Positions 27,195-36,426 of a stretch of 64,000 nt of DNA are shown in pieces. Numbering within the stretch: the stretch's first letter is position 1; each line of letters opens with the position of its first letter. The DNA comes from Dyadobacter jiangsuensis (GTDB lineage Bacteria > Bacteroidota > Bacteroidia > Cytophagales > Spirosomataceae). The DNA lies in the NCBI RefSeq assembly GCF_003014695.1, contig NZ_PYAS01000010.1, forward strand, positions 1-64,000, written 5' to 3'. A program made the translations under genes and the position numbers. The notes beneath the pieces are model-generated. The model made no database searches, was not told the DNA's origin, and saw only the letters and a list, made by a program, of their open reading frames with translations.

Positions 27195-27411
27195 AGGTAC
27201 GATACGAATTTTGGACAAATGTTTTTGCCGGACTGGTGGTTAATCGGGCAAGTCATTTTATATAGTCTATAAATATGATAGACAAAGTAAACTTATTGAG
27301 AATTAAAACGCAAGGTTTTGAAAGAGAAACTTTCAGGAAGGCCGCATTTAGTACCAGATTATCCGATTTTTACAATCCAGACACCGACATATCCAACTTT
27401 CCACTCAAATG

Positions 27412-29445
27412 TCACTGTTGTACCACATTGGTTGGGATGTAAACGTGGAAAACCGAGCCTACGCCTGGCGTCCCTTCGGCGGTAATGTAGCCATGGTGGT
27501 TCTGGGCGATTTTCTTGCAGATAGCAAGGCCTATACCTGTACCTTCGTACTCATTCCTTCCATGCAGCCTTTGAAAAAGGTCGAATATCCGGTTCTCGTA
27601 ACGCTGATCGAACCCGATACCGTTGTCGGTAACACTGATCCGGCAGAAAGTTCCCTGGCCGTCATTGTCTTCCACCATATCATATCCTACTCGCACCACA
27701 GGGTTACGATCCGGGCTGCTGTATTTGATACCATTCCCGATGAGGTTTTGCATCAGCTGATGAAACTGGACGGGAATCACGGACAAAATCGGCAAGCGTT
27801 GGACTTCCACGACGGCATCTTTTTCCGTAATCAGCTCTTCCAGGTCACTTTTTACCTCGTCCACAATGCTGTTAAGATCGGTTTCCACAAACTTGAAATT
27901 AACCCCGCTCGTTCCCGAATAACTCAGCAATGCCTCGATCAACTTTTGCATCCGTACCGACGCCGCAATAATGCGTGCAAAGTAATCCTTCGTGCTTTCT
28001 GAAAAATGCTGGGATTCCTTTTCCATGATCCTGCTGCTGAATGCGCGGATTTTGCGCAGCGGCTCCTGCAAATCGTGCGAGGCCACGTAACTGAACGACG
28101 CCAGTTCTTCGTTGTTCCGGCGCAGCTCCATATTCTTTTTGTGCAGGGCATCGCTGAGCTCACTATCCTTGGTCACATCCTGTAATGCGCCGATCATCAG
28201 ATGGTTCTCCCCTTCCCGGATGAAATTCCCGCTCAGCCGGAAATGCTTCACATCTCCATTTTTGGCGATAACCCGGTAGATATTTTGCACAATTACCTTG
28301 GTTTCATAGGCCCGGATGCCGTCGCGGATCGCCTGGTGGCGGTCTTCCGGATGAAGAAATGACAGGAACTGTTCAAAAGAAGGAATAAACTCCTGAGGCT
28401 GGTAACCGATGAGCCGGTATAAATTATCGGAACATTCGAGCTCGTTTGTCGCTACATTCCATGCGTAGCTGCCGATGTTGGCGTTCTCTTCCGAATGCTT
28501 GAAAATCGAGTTCTGTATCGCCAGCTGCCGGTTCAGGTCTTTGAGTTGCAGGTCGGATTTGAGCTCCTCGGAGATATTCCGCGTGGTTACGGTCACGCTG
28601 TCGTTGAGTTTTTCAACCGAAGCTTCATACCAGACTATATTGCCGTCCTTCCTCACATCGATCTGGTAATGATTCGGTTGACCGGTTTCAAGGCATTTTA
28701 CCAACTTTTCAAACACGCCATTCCTGAAAATGCCCGGATACACCTCCCGGCACGTTTTTCCCGCAATACGCCCGTCCGCCGCCGTGCCTGGCACCAGTCG
28801 GCCCTCATTGGAATAAGCAATGCGGAAATCCATGATCCGGCCATCCGGGTTGCGTACAGGCTCATAGGAAGCAATACTGTTTCCGGCCGTGTTCAGGATC
28901 GATTGCAGAAATTGCTCCGAGTGTTTCAGCTGGCGGGTCCGCTCCTCGACCTGCGTTTCCATCTGCTCCGAAAACATGATCTGATCATGAATATCCATAC
29001 AGCCGCCGACATACCCGATAAAAGTGCCATTGGAAGTGTAGCGGGGCACACCTTTATCGGAAATCCACCGGTATTGGCCGTCATGCCTGCGCAGGCGGTA
29101 ATCCATACTGAATTCCTTGCGCGCATCGAAATGTGAAATGTAAATAGCCAGGCATCTTTCCAGGTCGTCGGGATGGACGCCCTCGGCCCAGCCATTTCCG
29201 AGCTCCTGCTCCATCGTGCGGCCTGTGAAATCAAGCCAGCCTTTATTAAAGAAATAGCAAAGCTTGTCGGGGCCGGAGAGCCAGATCAGCACTGGCGCCG
29301 TATCTGCAATCGCGCGAAAGCGACCTTCCATTTCCTGTATAGATGCGAGTGTATCACCTCCGCCGGTATGACCCAGCCGGGCCTTGTCCAATTCCGCCTC
29401 GAGTTCTTCAATGCGTTGTCTCAACGCATCCGTTTCTGCGTCCAT
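27412..29445 (-). CDS. Multi-PAS sensor histidine kinase
   Basis: A 677-residue cytoplasmic kinase: N-terminal coiled coil (residues 5-25), three PAS domains (about 40-165, 185-300, 310-435) each with a PAC-like end, a second short coiled coil, and HisKA with the histidine near residue 456 (FSYVASHDLQEPLRK). HATPase_c follows with TDNGIGF and GTGIGLAI boxes. It is of the same kinase subtype as the one at 5764-8163, with near-identical C-terminal signatures. No response regulator adjoins it on the same strand. It is divergent from the hybrid kinase at 29636, so the two may share control. Confidence 0.9.
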   Translation of the reverse strand: MDAETDALRQRIEELEAELDKARLGHTGGGDTLASIQEMEGRFRAIADTAPVLIWLSGPDKLCYFFNKGWLDFTGRTMEQELGNGWAEGVHPDDLERCLAIYISHFDARKEFSMDYRLRRHDGQYRWISDKGVPRYTSNGTFIGYVGGCMDIHDQIMFSEQMETQVEERTRQLKHSEQFLQSILNTAGNSIASYEPVRNPDGRIMDFRIAYSNEGRLVPGTAADGRIAGKTCREVYPGIFRNGVFEKLVKCLETGQPNHYQIDVRKDGNIVWYEASVEKLNDSVTVTTRNISEELKSDLQLKDLNRQLAIQNSIFKHSEENANIGSYAWNVATNELECSDNLYRLIGYQPQEFIPSFEQFLSFLHPEDRHQAIRDGIRAYETKVIVQNIYRVIAKNGDVKHFRLSGNFIREGENHLMIGALQDVTKDSELSDALHKKNMELRRNNEELASFSYVASHDLQEPLRKIRAFSSRIMEKESQHFSESTKDYFARIIAASVRMQKLIEALLSYSGTSGVNFKFVETDLNSIVDEVKSDLEELITEKDAVVEVQRLPILSVIPVQFHQLMQNLIGNGIKYSSPDRNPVVRVGYDMVEDNDGQGTFCRISVTDNGIGFDQRYENRIFDLFQRLHGRNEYEGTGIGLAICKKIAQNHHGYITAEGTPGVGSVFHVYIPTNVVQQ

Positions 29446-29635
29446 ATACAGGTTTTCGCCATTTCAATGCCCACCAATTTACGCGGGCAGCGGCAGAATA
29501 CCAACAGATCCATTCTTACCGCTTAAAAAGTTTTCGGCACAAAGAATTTTGGAAAAGAGTAGGCAAAGTTCTTTTAAGGGTTTTGAGATTCGGAAATTGT
29601 CTTAATTTTATACGAATTAATTCTATATATCCAAT

Positions 29636-31993
29636 ATGCAGTCCAAGTTCTCCCCTGAATCGCTAGACATGGTCATTGCCGGTATCAATGCGGGGATATG
29701 GGACTGGGTTTTCGCAACGGATAAGCAGGTCTGGTCGGACCGTTTCTTTGACTTACTCGGCTATCAGCCGGGCGAAATACCAACTGGATATGAAGCATTT
29801 ACCGAAATACTAGTCCATCCCGACGACAAGCAGATCGTCGCCGACGCCATCCGCGAGCAATTTGAAAACAATGTTCCTTACCTGGTTCACGTAAGACTCA
29901 GAACGAAACATAACGGCTACCGCTATTTCGAATGCCGCGGTACGGTACGGTTCGAGAATGGCAAGCCTGAAAGGATGGTTGGTTCTGTGAGCGATATTCA
30001 CGACGACGTCATGCAGCGGGAGCAGCCGGGCAGGCTGGACGGCGTTTTGCAGGATCTCACCCAGCGGAAGATCGTGGAAGAAAAGCTGAGCGTGATATTC
30101 CAGTATTCTACCGACGCACACTTGCTGCTGGATGAAACCGGGATTATGGACTGTAACGAGGCTGCGGTGAAAATGCTTCGGTGCAAAAACAAAAGCGAGC
30201 TGCTTTCGATCCACCCCGCCAGGTTTTCGCCCAAATTCCAGCCAGACGGTCGGCGTTCGTCCGAAAAATCCGTGGAAATGGACCGGCTGGCTTATGAAAA
30301 CGGGTACAACCGCTTCGAATGGATCCACAAGCGAATGGACGGCGAGGAATTTCCGGTGGAAGTGACGCTCAATCCGGTGCTGATCAGCAACAAAAAGGTG
30401 CTGCTGGTGGTGTGGCACGACATCACCCACCGGAAACGTGCCGAAGAACTGATCCGCCGCAACGAAGCGATGCTCGCCGAATCCCAGCAGCTTACGCACA
30501 GCGGTAGCTGGGAAGCCGACCTGGTTACCGGCCAGAATTACTGGTCCGACGAGGCATTCCGCATTTTTGGTCTTGAACCAGGCAGTACCGGGCCCGAAAC
30601 CGAGCTGTTTTCGAACATGATCCACCCCGAGGACATGCCGCTATACAAGTCGCATATCCGTGATGCGATCAACCACCTTGCACCTGCGAGCTTCGACCTT
30701 CGCATCGTCCTGCCCAACGGCCAGGTCAAATTCATCCATGCCATCGGAAAACCATTTACAGATGCAGCCGGCAGGGTAACGAAGCTCTACGGCGCGATCA
30801 TGGATATTGACGAACAGAAGAAAACGGAGCAGGAGCTGATCAAAGCCAAAGAGCAGGCCGAAATGGCGGGGATCGCAAAATCGCAGTTCCTTTCGACGAT
30901 GAGCCACGAGATACGGACACCTATGAACGCAGTGATCGGGTTTACGCATTTGCTGCTGCAACAGAACCCGAAGCCGGAGCAAATGGAGTATCTTAATATC
31001 CTCAAATTCTCGGCCGAAAACCTACTGGTATTGATCAACGACATTCTGGATTTCAGCAAAATAGAAGCCGGAAAGATCGAATTCGAGGAGGTCGACTTCA
31101 ATGTTCTTTCGCTGCTTGAAAACATCCGGTCGGGCATTTTGCAGAAGGCCAATGAAAAGGGCATCATGCTGAAACTGAAAGTCGGCAATGATGTCAATAT
31201 TACCGTGGTAGGCGATCCCACCCGCCTAGGACAAATCCTGACCAACCTGGTCAGTAATGCCGTGAAATTCACCGAAAGTGGCAAAGTGACCATTTCTGCG
31301 GCGATTGCCGAGCGGCACGACGGCCGGGTAGCCATCGACTTCCGTGTCGAAGATACCGGCATCGGCATACCGCCCGAAAAACTTGAAAACATATTCGACA
31401 GCTTCACGCAGGCCACTTCAGATACAACCCGTAAATACGGCGGCTCGGGCCTCGGCCTGACGATTACCAAACGGCTCCTGGAACTGCAAAGCAGCCGGAT
31501 CCACGTCGAAAGCGAGCCCGGCAGTGGGTCGGCCTTCTATTTCAGCCTGTCGTTTCCGATCAGCAAAAAACACCTTACCGAGCAATCCAACGGCGCCCCG
31601 GCCAACCATTTCAATCTGAACGGCATGAAGTTGCTCATTGTAGAGGACAACAACATCAACGTCCTACTGATGAAGAACTTCATGCGACAATGGGATGTCA
31701 AATACGACCTCGCCGAAAACGGCCTGGTTGCCCTCGAAAAGGTGCAGGCCAACGATTACGACCTCGTACTCATGGATCTTCAAATGCCTGAAATGGACGG
31801 CTATGAAGCCACCCGGCATATTCGCCAGCTCCCCGGCGAAAAGTACCAGCGGCTGCCCATCATCGCGCTCACCGCCTCTGCCATGATGGATATTAAAGAC
31901 ATTGCATTTACCGTGGGGATGAATGACTACATCAGCAAGCCGTTCTCTCCGGCTGAGCTGTATGCGAAGATTGCCGCCTACCGGAAAAAGTAG
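29636..31993 (+). CDS. PAS-containing hybrid histidine kinase with C-terminal receiver
   Basis: A 785-residue cytoplasmic hybrid kinase. It has three PAS domains (about residues 8-130, 140-265, 275-395), HisKA with the histidine near 422 (FLSTMSHEIRTPMNAV), HATPase_c with VEDTGIGIPPE and GSGLGLTI, and a receiver with the phospho-acceptor aspartate near 714 (LVLMDLQMPEMDGYEATRHIR). There is no output domain, so phosphate must pass to another protein. A weak promoter (TTTG-N17-TAATTTTA) lies just upstream. A small antisense ORF overlaps its last 16 bases. Confidence 0.9.
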   Translation: MQSKFSPESLDMVIAGINAGIWDWVFATDKQVWSDRFFDLLGYQPGEIPTGYEAFTEILVHPDDKQIVADAIREQFENNVPYLVHVRLRTKHNGYRYFECRGTVRFENGKPERMVGSVSDIHDDVMQREQPGRLDGVLQDLTQRKIVEEKLSVIFQYSTDAHLLLDETGIMDCNEAAVKMLRCKNKSELLSIHPARFSPKFQPDGRRSSEKSVEMDRLAYENGYNRFEWIHKRMDGEEFPVEVTLNPVLISNKKVLLVVWHDITHRKRAEELIRRNEAMLAESQQLTHSGSWEADLVTGQNYWSDEAFRIFGLEPGSTGPETELFSNMIHPEDMPLYKSHIRDAINHLAPASFDLRIVLPNGQVKFIHAIGKPFTDAAGRVTKLYGAIMDIDEQKKTEQELIKAKEQAEMAGIAKSQFLSTMSHEIRTPMNAVIGFTHLLLQQNPKPEQMEYLNILKFSAENLLVLINDILDFSKIEAGKIEFEEVDFNVLSLLENIRSGILQKANEKGIMLKLKVGNDVNITVVGDPTRLGQILTNLVSNAVKFTESGKVTISAAIAERHDGRVAIDFRVEDTGIGIPPEKLENIFDSFTQATSDTTRKYGGSGLGLTITKRLLELQSSRIHVESEPGSGSAFYFSLSFPISKKHLTEQSNGAPANHFNLNGMKLLIVEDNNINVLLMKNFMRQWDVKYDLAENGLVALEKVQANDYDLVLMDLQMPEMDGYEATRHIRQLPGEKYQRLPIIALTASAMMDIKDIAFTVGMNDYISKPFSPAELYAKIAAYRKK

Positions 31994-32217
31994 GATGCCC
32001 TACCCAATGAATCGATTGTCCGTGTTCTCTTTTTCATTTGATCATCAGTTACATGGGGCTGCACTCTTCGATATAGCGAGGGCCGGAAGCGCTGGTAATG
32101 GGGAAAATTCTTCTTCGCATTTTCTTCTCCGAACAGCCAGGAATCACAGAATCGTAAAATCAGACAAATCAGCAGGAGCACAACAGCCCAAACGGGTGAC
32201 TTTACGCGCTGTGTCAT
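31978..32217 (-). CDS. Possible small single-pass membrane protein
   Basis: A 79-residue ORF from ATG 32217: a short basic N-terminus, one hydrophobic helix (VWAVVLLLICLILRF), then a charged tail (KKRTRTIDSLGRASYFF). Codon choice resembles neighbouring genes. It fills an otherwise empty spacer and overlaps the convergent hybrid kinase by 16 bp. No family is recognised and it may be spurious. Confidence 0.35.
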   Translation of the reverse strand: MTQRVKSPVWAVVLLLICLILRFCDSWLFGEENAKKNFPHYQRFRPSLYRRVQPHVTDDQMKKRTRTIDSLGRASYFFR

Positions 32218-32495
32218 AAACTTGGGTTTAAGGTTATCGGCCGGACGTATACATCCTTCCGCCAAATTTTCGACATCCCTCGCGTCGCAAGGAAATCTAT
32301 TTACCACCCGGCGGAAAGCGATGAGTAATCGATTTTTATCCCTGTTTGTGCTTAGCGCTTATTGCCTTACTAAAACCGCTTTTTCGCCGCAGGCTATTTA
32401 ATAGAAGGCCGATAATTCATCGCGCGCAACGTTTTGCCGGAAAGCCAGCGATATTCCCGCCGGAATTAAGGAAATCACACAAAACATTTACACAC
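32218..32495. other. Spacer with no recognised feature
   Basis: Between the small antisense ORF and the S74 protein. The reading frame of the S74 gene stays open back to 32346, but that extension is basic and unlike a signal peptide. I see no clear TAnnTTTG element, tRNA or repeat. Confidence 0.5.
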
Positions 32496-34130
32496 ATGAA
32501 AAATTTAGCCGCTCATTTACCGGGCTATTTTAAAACCGTCACCGCCCCGAGATCCTTGGATTCGAAAAATTGGAAAGCATTTTCCCGTAGACCCAAAGTC
32601 ATATTCGTCATACTGCTGTCGGTTAGCCTGTTGCTGTTGCTCCAATCCCAGTCCTCCAAAGCACAGGCGCCGCAGCAGTTTAGTTTCCAAGGGGTAGCGC
32701 GGGATACTAATGGCAAAGCTGTCTCTAATACGACCGTTTCCGTCCGGATCAAAATACACAAAGACGGCCCTAACGGAGAAGTGGTATTCTCTGAAACCCA
32801 AATTGTGGAAACCAACTCCGTCGGCGTTTTCACCCTGATCATTGGGGGTCTGATCGGTGGTTTAGATGATATTAATTGGGGATCTGACAATTGCTTTATA
32901 CAAACCGAAATTGATCTTGCTGGTGGTACCAATTTTACAAACCTGGGCAGCACGCAACTGAAAAGCGTCCCCTACGCGCTCGCATCTCGAAAATGGATTG
33001 ATAATGTCCCAATTGTGCAAACCGGAACAATCGGATCGGGTCCCTCATTACCCACTCCAGCCGTTGGTGGAAACCTAATCTGGTATCCTAAAAAAGCGGC
33101 ATTCAGAGTAGGCTCTATAGCGAATTCCGCTTTTTGGGAAGATGTAAACATAGGATTGAACTCATTTGGCGCTGGCAACAGCACGGTTGCGAAGGGTGAA
33201 AATTCATTGGCGATTGGTCATCTCTCCAATGCTTCTGAATTGGGCTCCATAGCACTGGGAACTGCCACTTACGCCGCGGAGAAATATGCTTTCTCCGCGG
33301 GACGACAAGCAAGTGCTTTGGGAGAAAGCTCTGTCTCTTTGGGTGCAAGTACTTACGCAAAATCACTTGGATCGGTAACCTTGGGAATGTTTAATAATAA
33401 TTCAGACCCGGAAGGCGCACCACTACCTACTGACAGAATATTCCAATTGGGAAATGGAAGCTCTGAGGCTAACAAGTCAAATGCAATCACTGTACTCCGA
33501 AACGGAAATGTTGGAATCGGCGGGAGCGTCCTGGCACCAGACTATCTCCTCGACCTTGCCGGGAGAATGCGTATCCGAAATAACGGCCAAACAGCAGGCA
33601 TCCATTTTAATAACTCCGCTAACAATGCCGACGGTTTCGTGGGAATGAAAACAGATGATGAGATCGGCTTTTACGTCAACAACGGTTGGCGATTTTGGGT
33701 AAACGGTAGCAACGCGTATGTTAACGGCAACGTGGTAAGTCTCTCAGATGGTCGTTTAAAAAAAATGAAGATACGATTGAGGTCTAGTTTGCCACTACTA
33801 ACCTCCCTCAATGGTTACAACTATTATTGGACAGACCCAAACCAAAGTACAGCCTTACAAACCGGATTGATAGCCCAAGAAGTGGAGGAAAAATTCCCAG
33901 AGTTAGTCGCTACCGATAAAGACGGCTACAAAGCCGTCAACTACACCGGCCTCATCCCCCACCTGATCGAAGCCGTCAAAGAACTCGATAAAAAGACCGA
34001 CGAAATCGCCGCCCTGAAAAAAGAGCTGGCATCGGTTCAGGAAATGAATAAAAAACTCAGCGCATTGGAAGCCAGCGTCAAAGAGCTATTGGCAGGAAAA
34101 ACAGCCACCTCAACCCCAACCAGCAAATGA
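32496..34130 (+). CDS. Surface protein with YadA-like head repeats and S74 chaperone domain
   Basis: A 544-residue exported protein. After a long N-terminus with a hydrophobic helix (VIFVILLSVSLLLLLQ, about residues 32-47) comes a beta-sandwich region common in Bacteroidota tail-fibre-like proteins (QQFSFQGVARDTNGKAV). YadA/Hia-head type repeats follow (about 230-300, such as SLAIGHLSNA, SIALGTATYA, SVSLGASTYA), then a Peptidase_S74 intramolecular chaperone domain (LSDGRLKKMKI...YNYYWT...GLIAQEVEEKFPELV) and a coiled coil with a Thr/Ser tail. S74 domains trimerise fibres and often self-cleave at the serine of S-D-x-R-L-K. It overlaps the next ORF by 4 bases (ATGA), so the two are translationally coupled. 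Confidence 0.82.
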   Translation: MKNLAAHLPGYFKTVTAPRSLDSKNWKAFSRRPKVIFVILLSVSLLLLLQSQSSKAQAPQQFSFQGVARDTNGKAVSNTTVSVRIKIHKDGPNGEVVFSETQIVETNSVGVFTLIIGGLIGGLDDINWGSDNCFIQTEIDLAGGTNFTNLGSTQLKSVPYALASRKWIDNVPIVQTGTIGSGPSLPTPAVGGNLIWYPKKAAFRVGSIANSAFWEDVNIGLNSFGAGNSTVAKGENSLAIGHLSNASELGSIALGTATYAAEKYAFSAGRQASALGESSVSLGASTYAKSLGSVTLGMFNNNSDPEGAPLPTDRIFQLGNGSSEANKSNAITVLRNGNVGIGGSVLAPDYLLDLAGRMRIRNNGQTAGIHFNNSANNADGFVGMKTDDEIGFYVNNGWRFWVNGSNAYVNGNVVSLSDGRLKKMKIRLRSSLPLLTSLNGYNYYWTDPNQSTALQTGLIAQEVEEKFPELVATDKDGYKAVNYTGLIPHLIEAVKELDKKTDEIAALKKELASVQEMNKKLSALEASVKELLAGKTATSTPTSK

Positions 34131-34822
34131 AAAGACTTCTAACCATTACCGCCATCACCTTATGCGCATATCATACGCGGGCACAGCAAATTTCACCCGG
34201 GGCACTTTACGCCGCCAGTGGCTCCGGATCGGCCAATGGCGTGAGCGTCAGCTGGGTATTGGGCAGCCTCAATACGTTTTCAGATTTATCCGTGCTTCCT
34301 GTGAGGCTGATCAGCTTCGAGGGACGACTGAACGCTGCCGGCCTTGCCGAGTTGCATTGGAAAACTGCCGAGGAAACAAACAACGTGGGGTTCGAGATAC
34401 AGAAGTCGCTCGATGGTAAAAACTGGGAGTTGCTGGGCTGGATTGATGGGGCCGTTAACTCCAAAACGGAGAAAAGCTATCATTACATCGATCAGGAATT
34501 TACAACTACGAGCTATTACCGGCTCCGGCAAGTGGATGCCGATGATTCCTACACTTACAGCAAGATTGTTTGCGTCATTCCGGAAAAAGAAAGCCTGGAC
34601 AGGTTCTACGTTTACCCTAATCCGTCACGCGAGAGCAAGGTGCAGGTGCAACTGCCCGAGCGCACGCAAAGGTTGCTGCTGTACGACCAGCTAGGCAATA
34701 AGCTCGGACAATTCGAGGCCCCGGCCACAGAACATATTATCACATTACCGCATCCCGGATCATTCATGCTTCAAATCGATACCCCGATAGGAAGCAAAAC
34801 AACAAAGCTGATTTTTCACTGA
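34127..34822 (+). CDS. T9SS-sorted secreted protein
   Basis: A 231-residue exported protein: signal peptide of about 19 residues (ending RAQ), a beta-rich region beginning PVRLISFEGRLNAAGLAELHWKT that is typical next to type IX sorting tails, and a C-terminal T9SS type A sorting domain (VYPNPSRESKVQVQLPE ... GSFMLQID...KLIF). It should be exported by the type IX secretion system and anchored or released at the surface. Its ATG overlaps the stop of the S74 protein. Two near-identical terminators follow. Confidence 0.85.
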   Translation: MKRLLTITAITLCAYHTRAQQISPGALYAASGSGSANGVSVSWVLGSLNTFSDLSVLPVRLISFEGRLNAAGLAELHWKTAEETNNVGFEIQKSLDGKNWELLGWIDGAVNSKTEKSYHYIDQEFTTTSYYRLRQVDADDSYTYSKIVCVIPEKESLDRFYVYPNPSRESKVQVQLPERTQRLLLYDQLGNKLGQFEAPATEHIITLPHPGSFMLQIDTPIGSKTTKLIFH

Positions 34823-34840
34823 GGGTTAACTGGGGTTTAT

Positions 34841-34875
34841 ACAGGGGCCGTCATGTTGGCGGTCTCTGTTTTGTT
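34841..34875 (+). terminator. Terminator, first copy of a duplicated 3' element
   Basis: CAGGGGCCGTCA and TGGCGGTCTCTG form an imperfect stem with a T-rich tail, shortly after the T9SS gene stop. The preceding GAGGGTTAA is repeated before the second terminator. Confidence 0.7.
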
Positions 34876-34975
34876 AAATCAGGCAGGTTTATCTTGATTT
34901 CCCCACCTCAGATCTGAAACCCAAAAACAACCTAAACTAGTTCGAATATTTTTATGAGGGTTAAGGGTGATTCAT

Positions 34976-35010
34976 ACAGAGCCCGCCGGTTCGGCGGACT
35001 CTGTTTTGTT
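34976..35010. terminator. Terminator, second copy
   Basis: CAGAGCCCGCCG and CGGCGGACTCTG form a near-perfect stem with a GTT loop and TTTTGTTTT tail. It resembles the hairpin 135 bases upstream and lies right at the end of the convergent membrane-protein gene. Confidence 0.78.
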
Positions 35011-35011
35011 T

Positions 35012-35665
35012 TCAGACCGATTGTCCGTTGGGTGCTTCCCGTAGCTGCCGCCCCAATGCTCGTCTGGTCAGGGAACCGTAGGTAACGGCTGCGGTAATGC
35101 TGATCAACGACCACATGCCATAATCTTTCACGAAGCCACCCGCATCTTTCAGTCCGGCGAAATATGCTGCAATGCCGCAAGCGGCGCCAGCTATCCCAGC
35201 CAGCAGAAAAGATAATATGCATTGCCATGCCCATTGCCCCGGCTTAGGCAATAAGGAGCCAACCAAACCGGCGTTGATAATGCCGATCGTCACGTACATA
35301 AAAATGATATCGAATGGAATATACAGGGTGTAATACCCAAGCCAGAAAGCGGCGGGTACAAAAAGCAGGAAGTAACCGAGCCCCCGGAATGTACCGATCG
35401 AAAAACGGATTTGAAGCGCCCGGTTTTGCCATACGACGAGGAGTATAATAAAAGTCACCAACGAGACATTGTGCATCACCAGTTGCGCGGCCGTAAGGGC
35501 CTTGTCGTGCGGACCGGTAAAATAATGCGCTAAAAACGGATGCAGAATGGCCAGCCCTAATGCATTCGCATAAATGTGGTTACGAACCCATGTTTTCAAC
35601 AACAGAGCAGTGTCGCGGACAGGGAGTACCTGCGCCTCCGCCGGAAGAATCATTTCATTTTTCAT
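35012..35665 (-). CDS. Integral membrane protein of unknown function
   Basis: A 217-residue protein with about six hydrophobic segments (such as NVSLVTFIILLVVW, GLGYFLLFVPAAFWLGYY, IIFMYVTIGIINAGLVGSLL, CILSFLLAGIAGAACGIAAYF). No family is recognised. ATG 35665 (MKNEMI) is preferred to the longer frame at 35692. It lies downstream of the Crp-type regulator on the same strand with its own promoter and a perfect palindrome upstream, so it is the likely target of that regulator. Confidence 0.7.
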   Translation of the reverse strand: MKNEMILPAEAQVLPVRDTALLLKTWVRNHIYANALGLAILHPFLAHYFTGPHDKALTAAQLVMHNVSLVTFIILLVVWQNRALQIRFSIGTFRGLGYFLLFVPAAFWLGYYTLYIPFDIIFMYVTIGIINAGLVGSLLPKPGQWAWQCILSFLLAGIAGAACGIAAYFAGLKDAGGFVKDYGMWSLISITAAVTYGSLTRRALGRQLREAPNGQSV

Positions 35666-35720
35666 TGATATGGCTGAATAGTTTTTGTGCAAACATCGCA
35701 GGAACTCCCTTGCGACAGCA

Positions 35721-35728
35721 CAAAGGTA
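35721..35728 (-). promoter_or_regulatory. -7 element TACCTTTG of the membrane-protein gene
   Basis: On the minus strand TACCTTTG is a perfect -7 element and TTTG lies 16 bases upstream as a short-spaced -33 element. The start would be near 35717, about 50 bases before the ATG. Confidence 0.6.
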
Positions 35729-35750
35729 TTTCCCGGGCAGCGGGCAAATA

Positions 35751-35766
35751 CTTGACGATCGTCAAG
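35751..35766. promoter_or_regulatory. Perfect 16-bp palindrome, likely Crp/Fnr-type operator
   Basis: CTTGACGATCGTCAAG is fully self-complementary. Its centre lies about 41-42 bases upstream of the predicted start of the membrane-protein gene, the class II activator position of Crp/Fnr proteins. It overlaps the stop codon of the adjacent Crp-family gene. Confidence 0.65.
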
Positions 35767-36346
35767 AAAACACGGAGCTCGCGAGCCGTTTTCGTATACG
35801 GCTCAAACTTTCGGCACTGACGCCCAGCATATTAGCCAGGTGTTTCAACGGAACACGCTTCGCAAGATCGGGCTGATGTTCCAGCAAATGGAGGTAACGA
35901 TCTTCGGGCCGGTCCCAGGTAAGGCGCGAGGCACGCTCAGCCGCTTCCTGCACAGCCTGCTCGCTGATTATCCTCGAAAAGCGCTCGAAAGCGGGACATT
36001 CTGTCAGCAGAAGGTCGCGGTCGGTTTTGGAAAGGGTCAGGACGACGGAATCTTCCATCGCTACCGAATTATTGGTGGTAGGTGTACCCCGGTAGAAGCT
36101 GTCAAAATCGGTGAAGAACTGGTTTTCGAAGTTGACATTGCAAGTTTTTTCCACGCCATCGCGCCAGGTAAAATGCCGGATAGCACCCTTGCTTACAAAA
36201 CCGATGAAGTCGTATTGCCTGCCTTCCCTGATCAGGAATTGCTTGCGTTTCAGCCTGACCGTTTTCAGATAGCGCTCCACAATAGCCGGTTCTTCATCGG
36301 ACATTCCCGTCACTTCGCGGCAAAGATTTAGTAAAGAATCCATCAT
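35762..36346 (-). CDS. Crp/Fnr family transcriptional regulator
   Basis: A 194-residue cytoplasmic regulator with an N-terminal cyclic-nucleotide-binding-like beta roll (about residues 15-115; KRKQFLIREGRQYDFIGFVSKGAIRHF) and a C-terminal winged helix (VPLKHLANMLGVSAESLSRIRKRL). No cysteine cluster for an Fe-S centre is seen. The ligand is unknown. A palindrome overlapping its stop codon, in the promoter of the next gene, is a candidate binding site and suggests it activates that membrane protein. Confidence 0.88.
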   Translation of the reverse strand: MMDSLLNLCREVTGMSDEEPAIVERYLKTVRLKRKQFLIREGRQYDFIGFVSKGAIRHFTWRDGVEKTCNVNFENQFFTDFDSFYRGTPTTNNSVAMEDSVVLTLSKTDRDLLLTECPAFERFSRIISEQAVQEAAERASRLTWDRPEDRYLHLLEHQPDLAKRVPLKHLANMLGVSAESLSRIRKRLASSVFS

Positions 36347-36426
36347 AATAAGCTACAAATAAGACACTTATCACAAAAATACCCTAAACCGGTTGCCCGG
36401 GAATGCCGTTCACGAACTTCGGTCCA

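Noticed and set aside
26896-27200. SAM or other sulfur-related riboswitch upstream of SusC
   Set aside because: GAGAGGGTGG and nearby pieces look faintly similar, but the SAM-I core and paired helices are absent, and the segment is better explained as coding for the polycysteine peptide.
32346-32495. 50-codon N-terminal extension of the S74 protein
   Set aside because: It is basic and unlike a signal sequence; ATG 32496 gives a normal start in this family.
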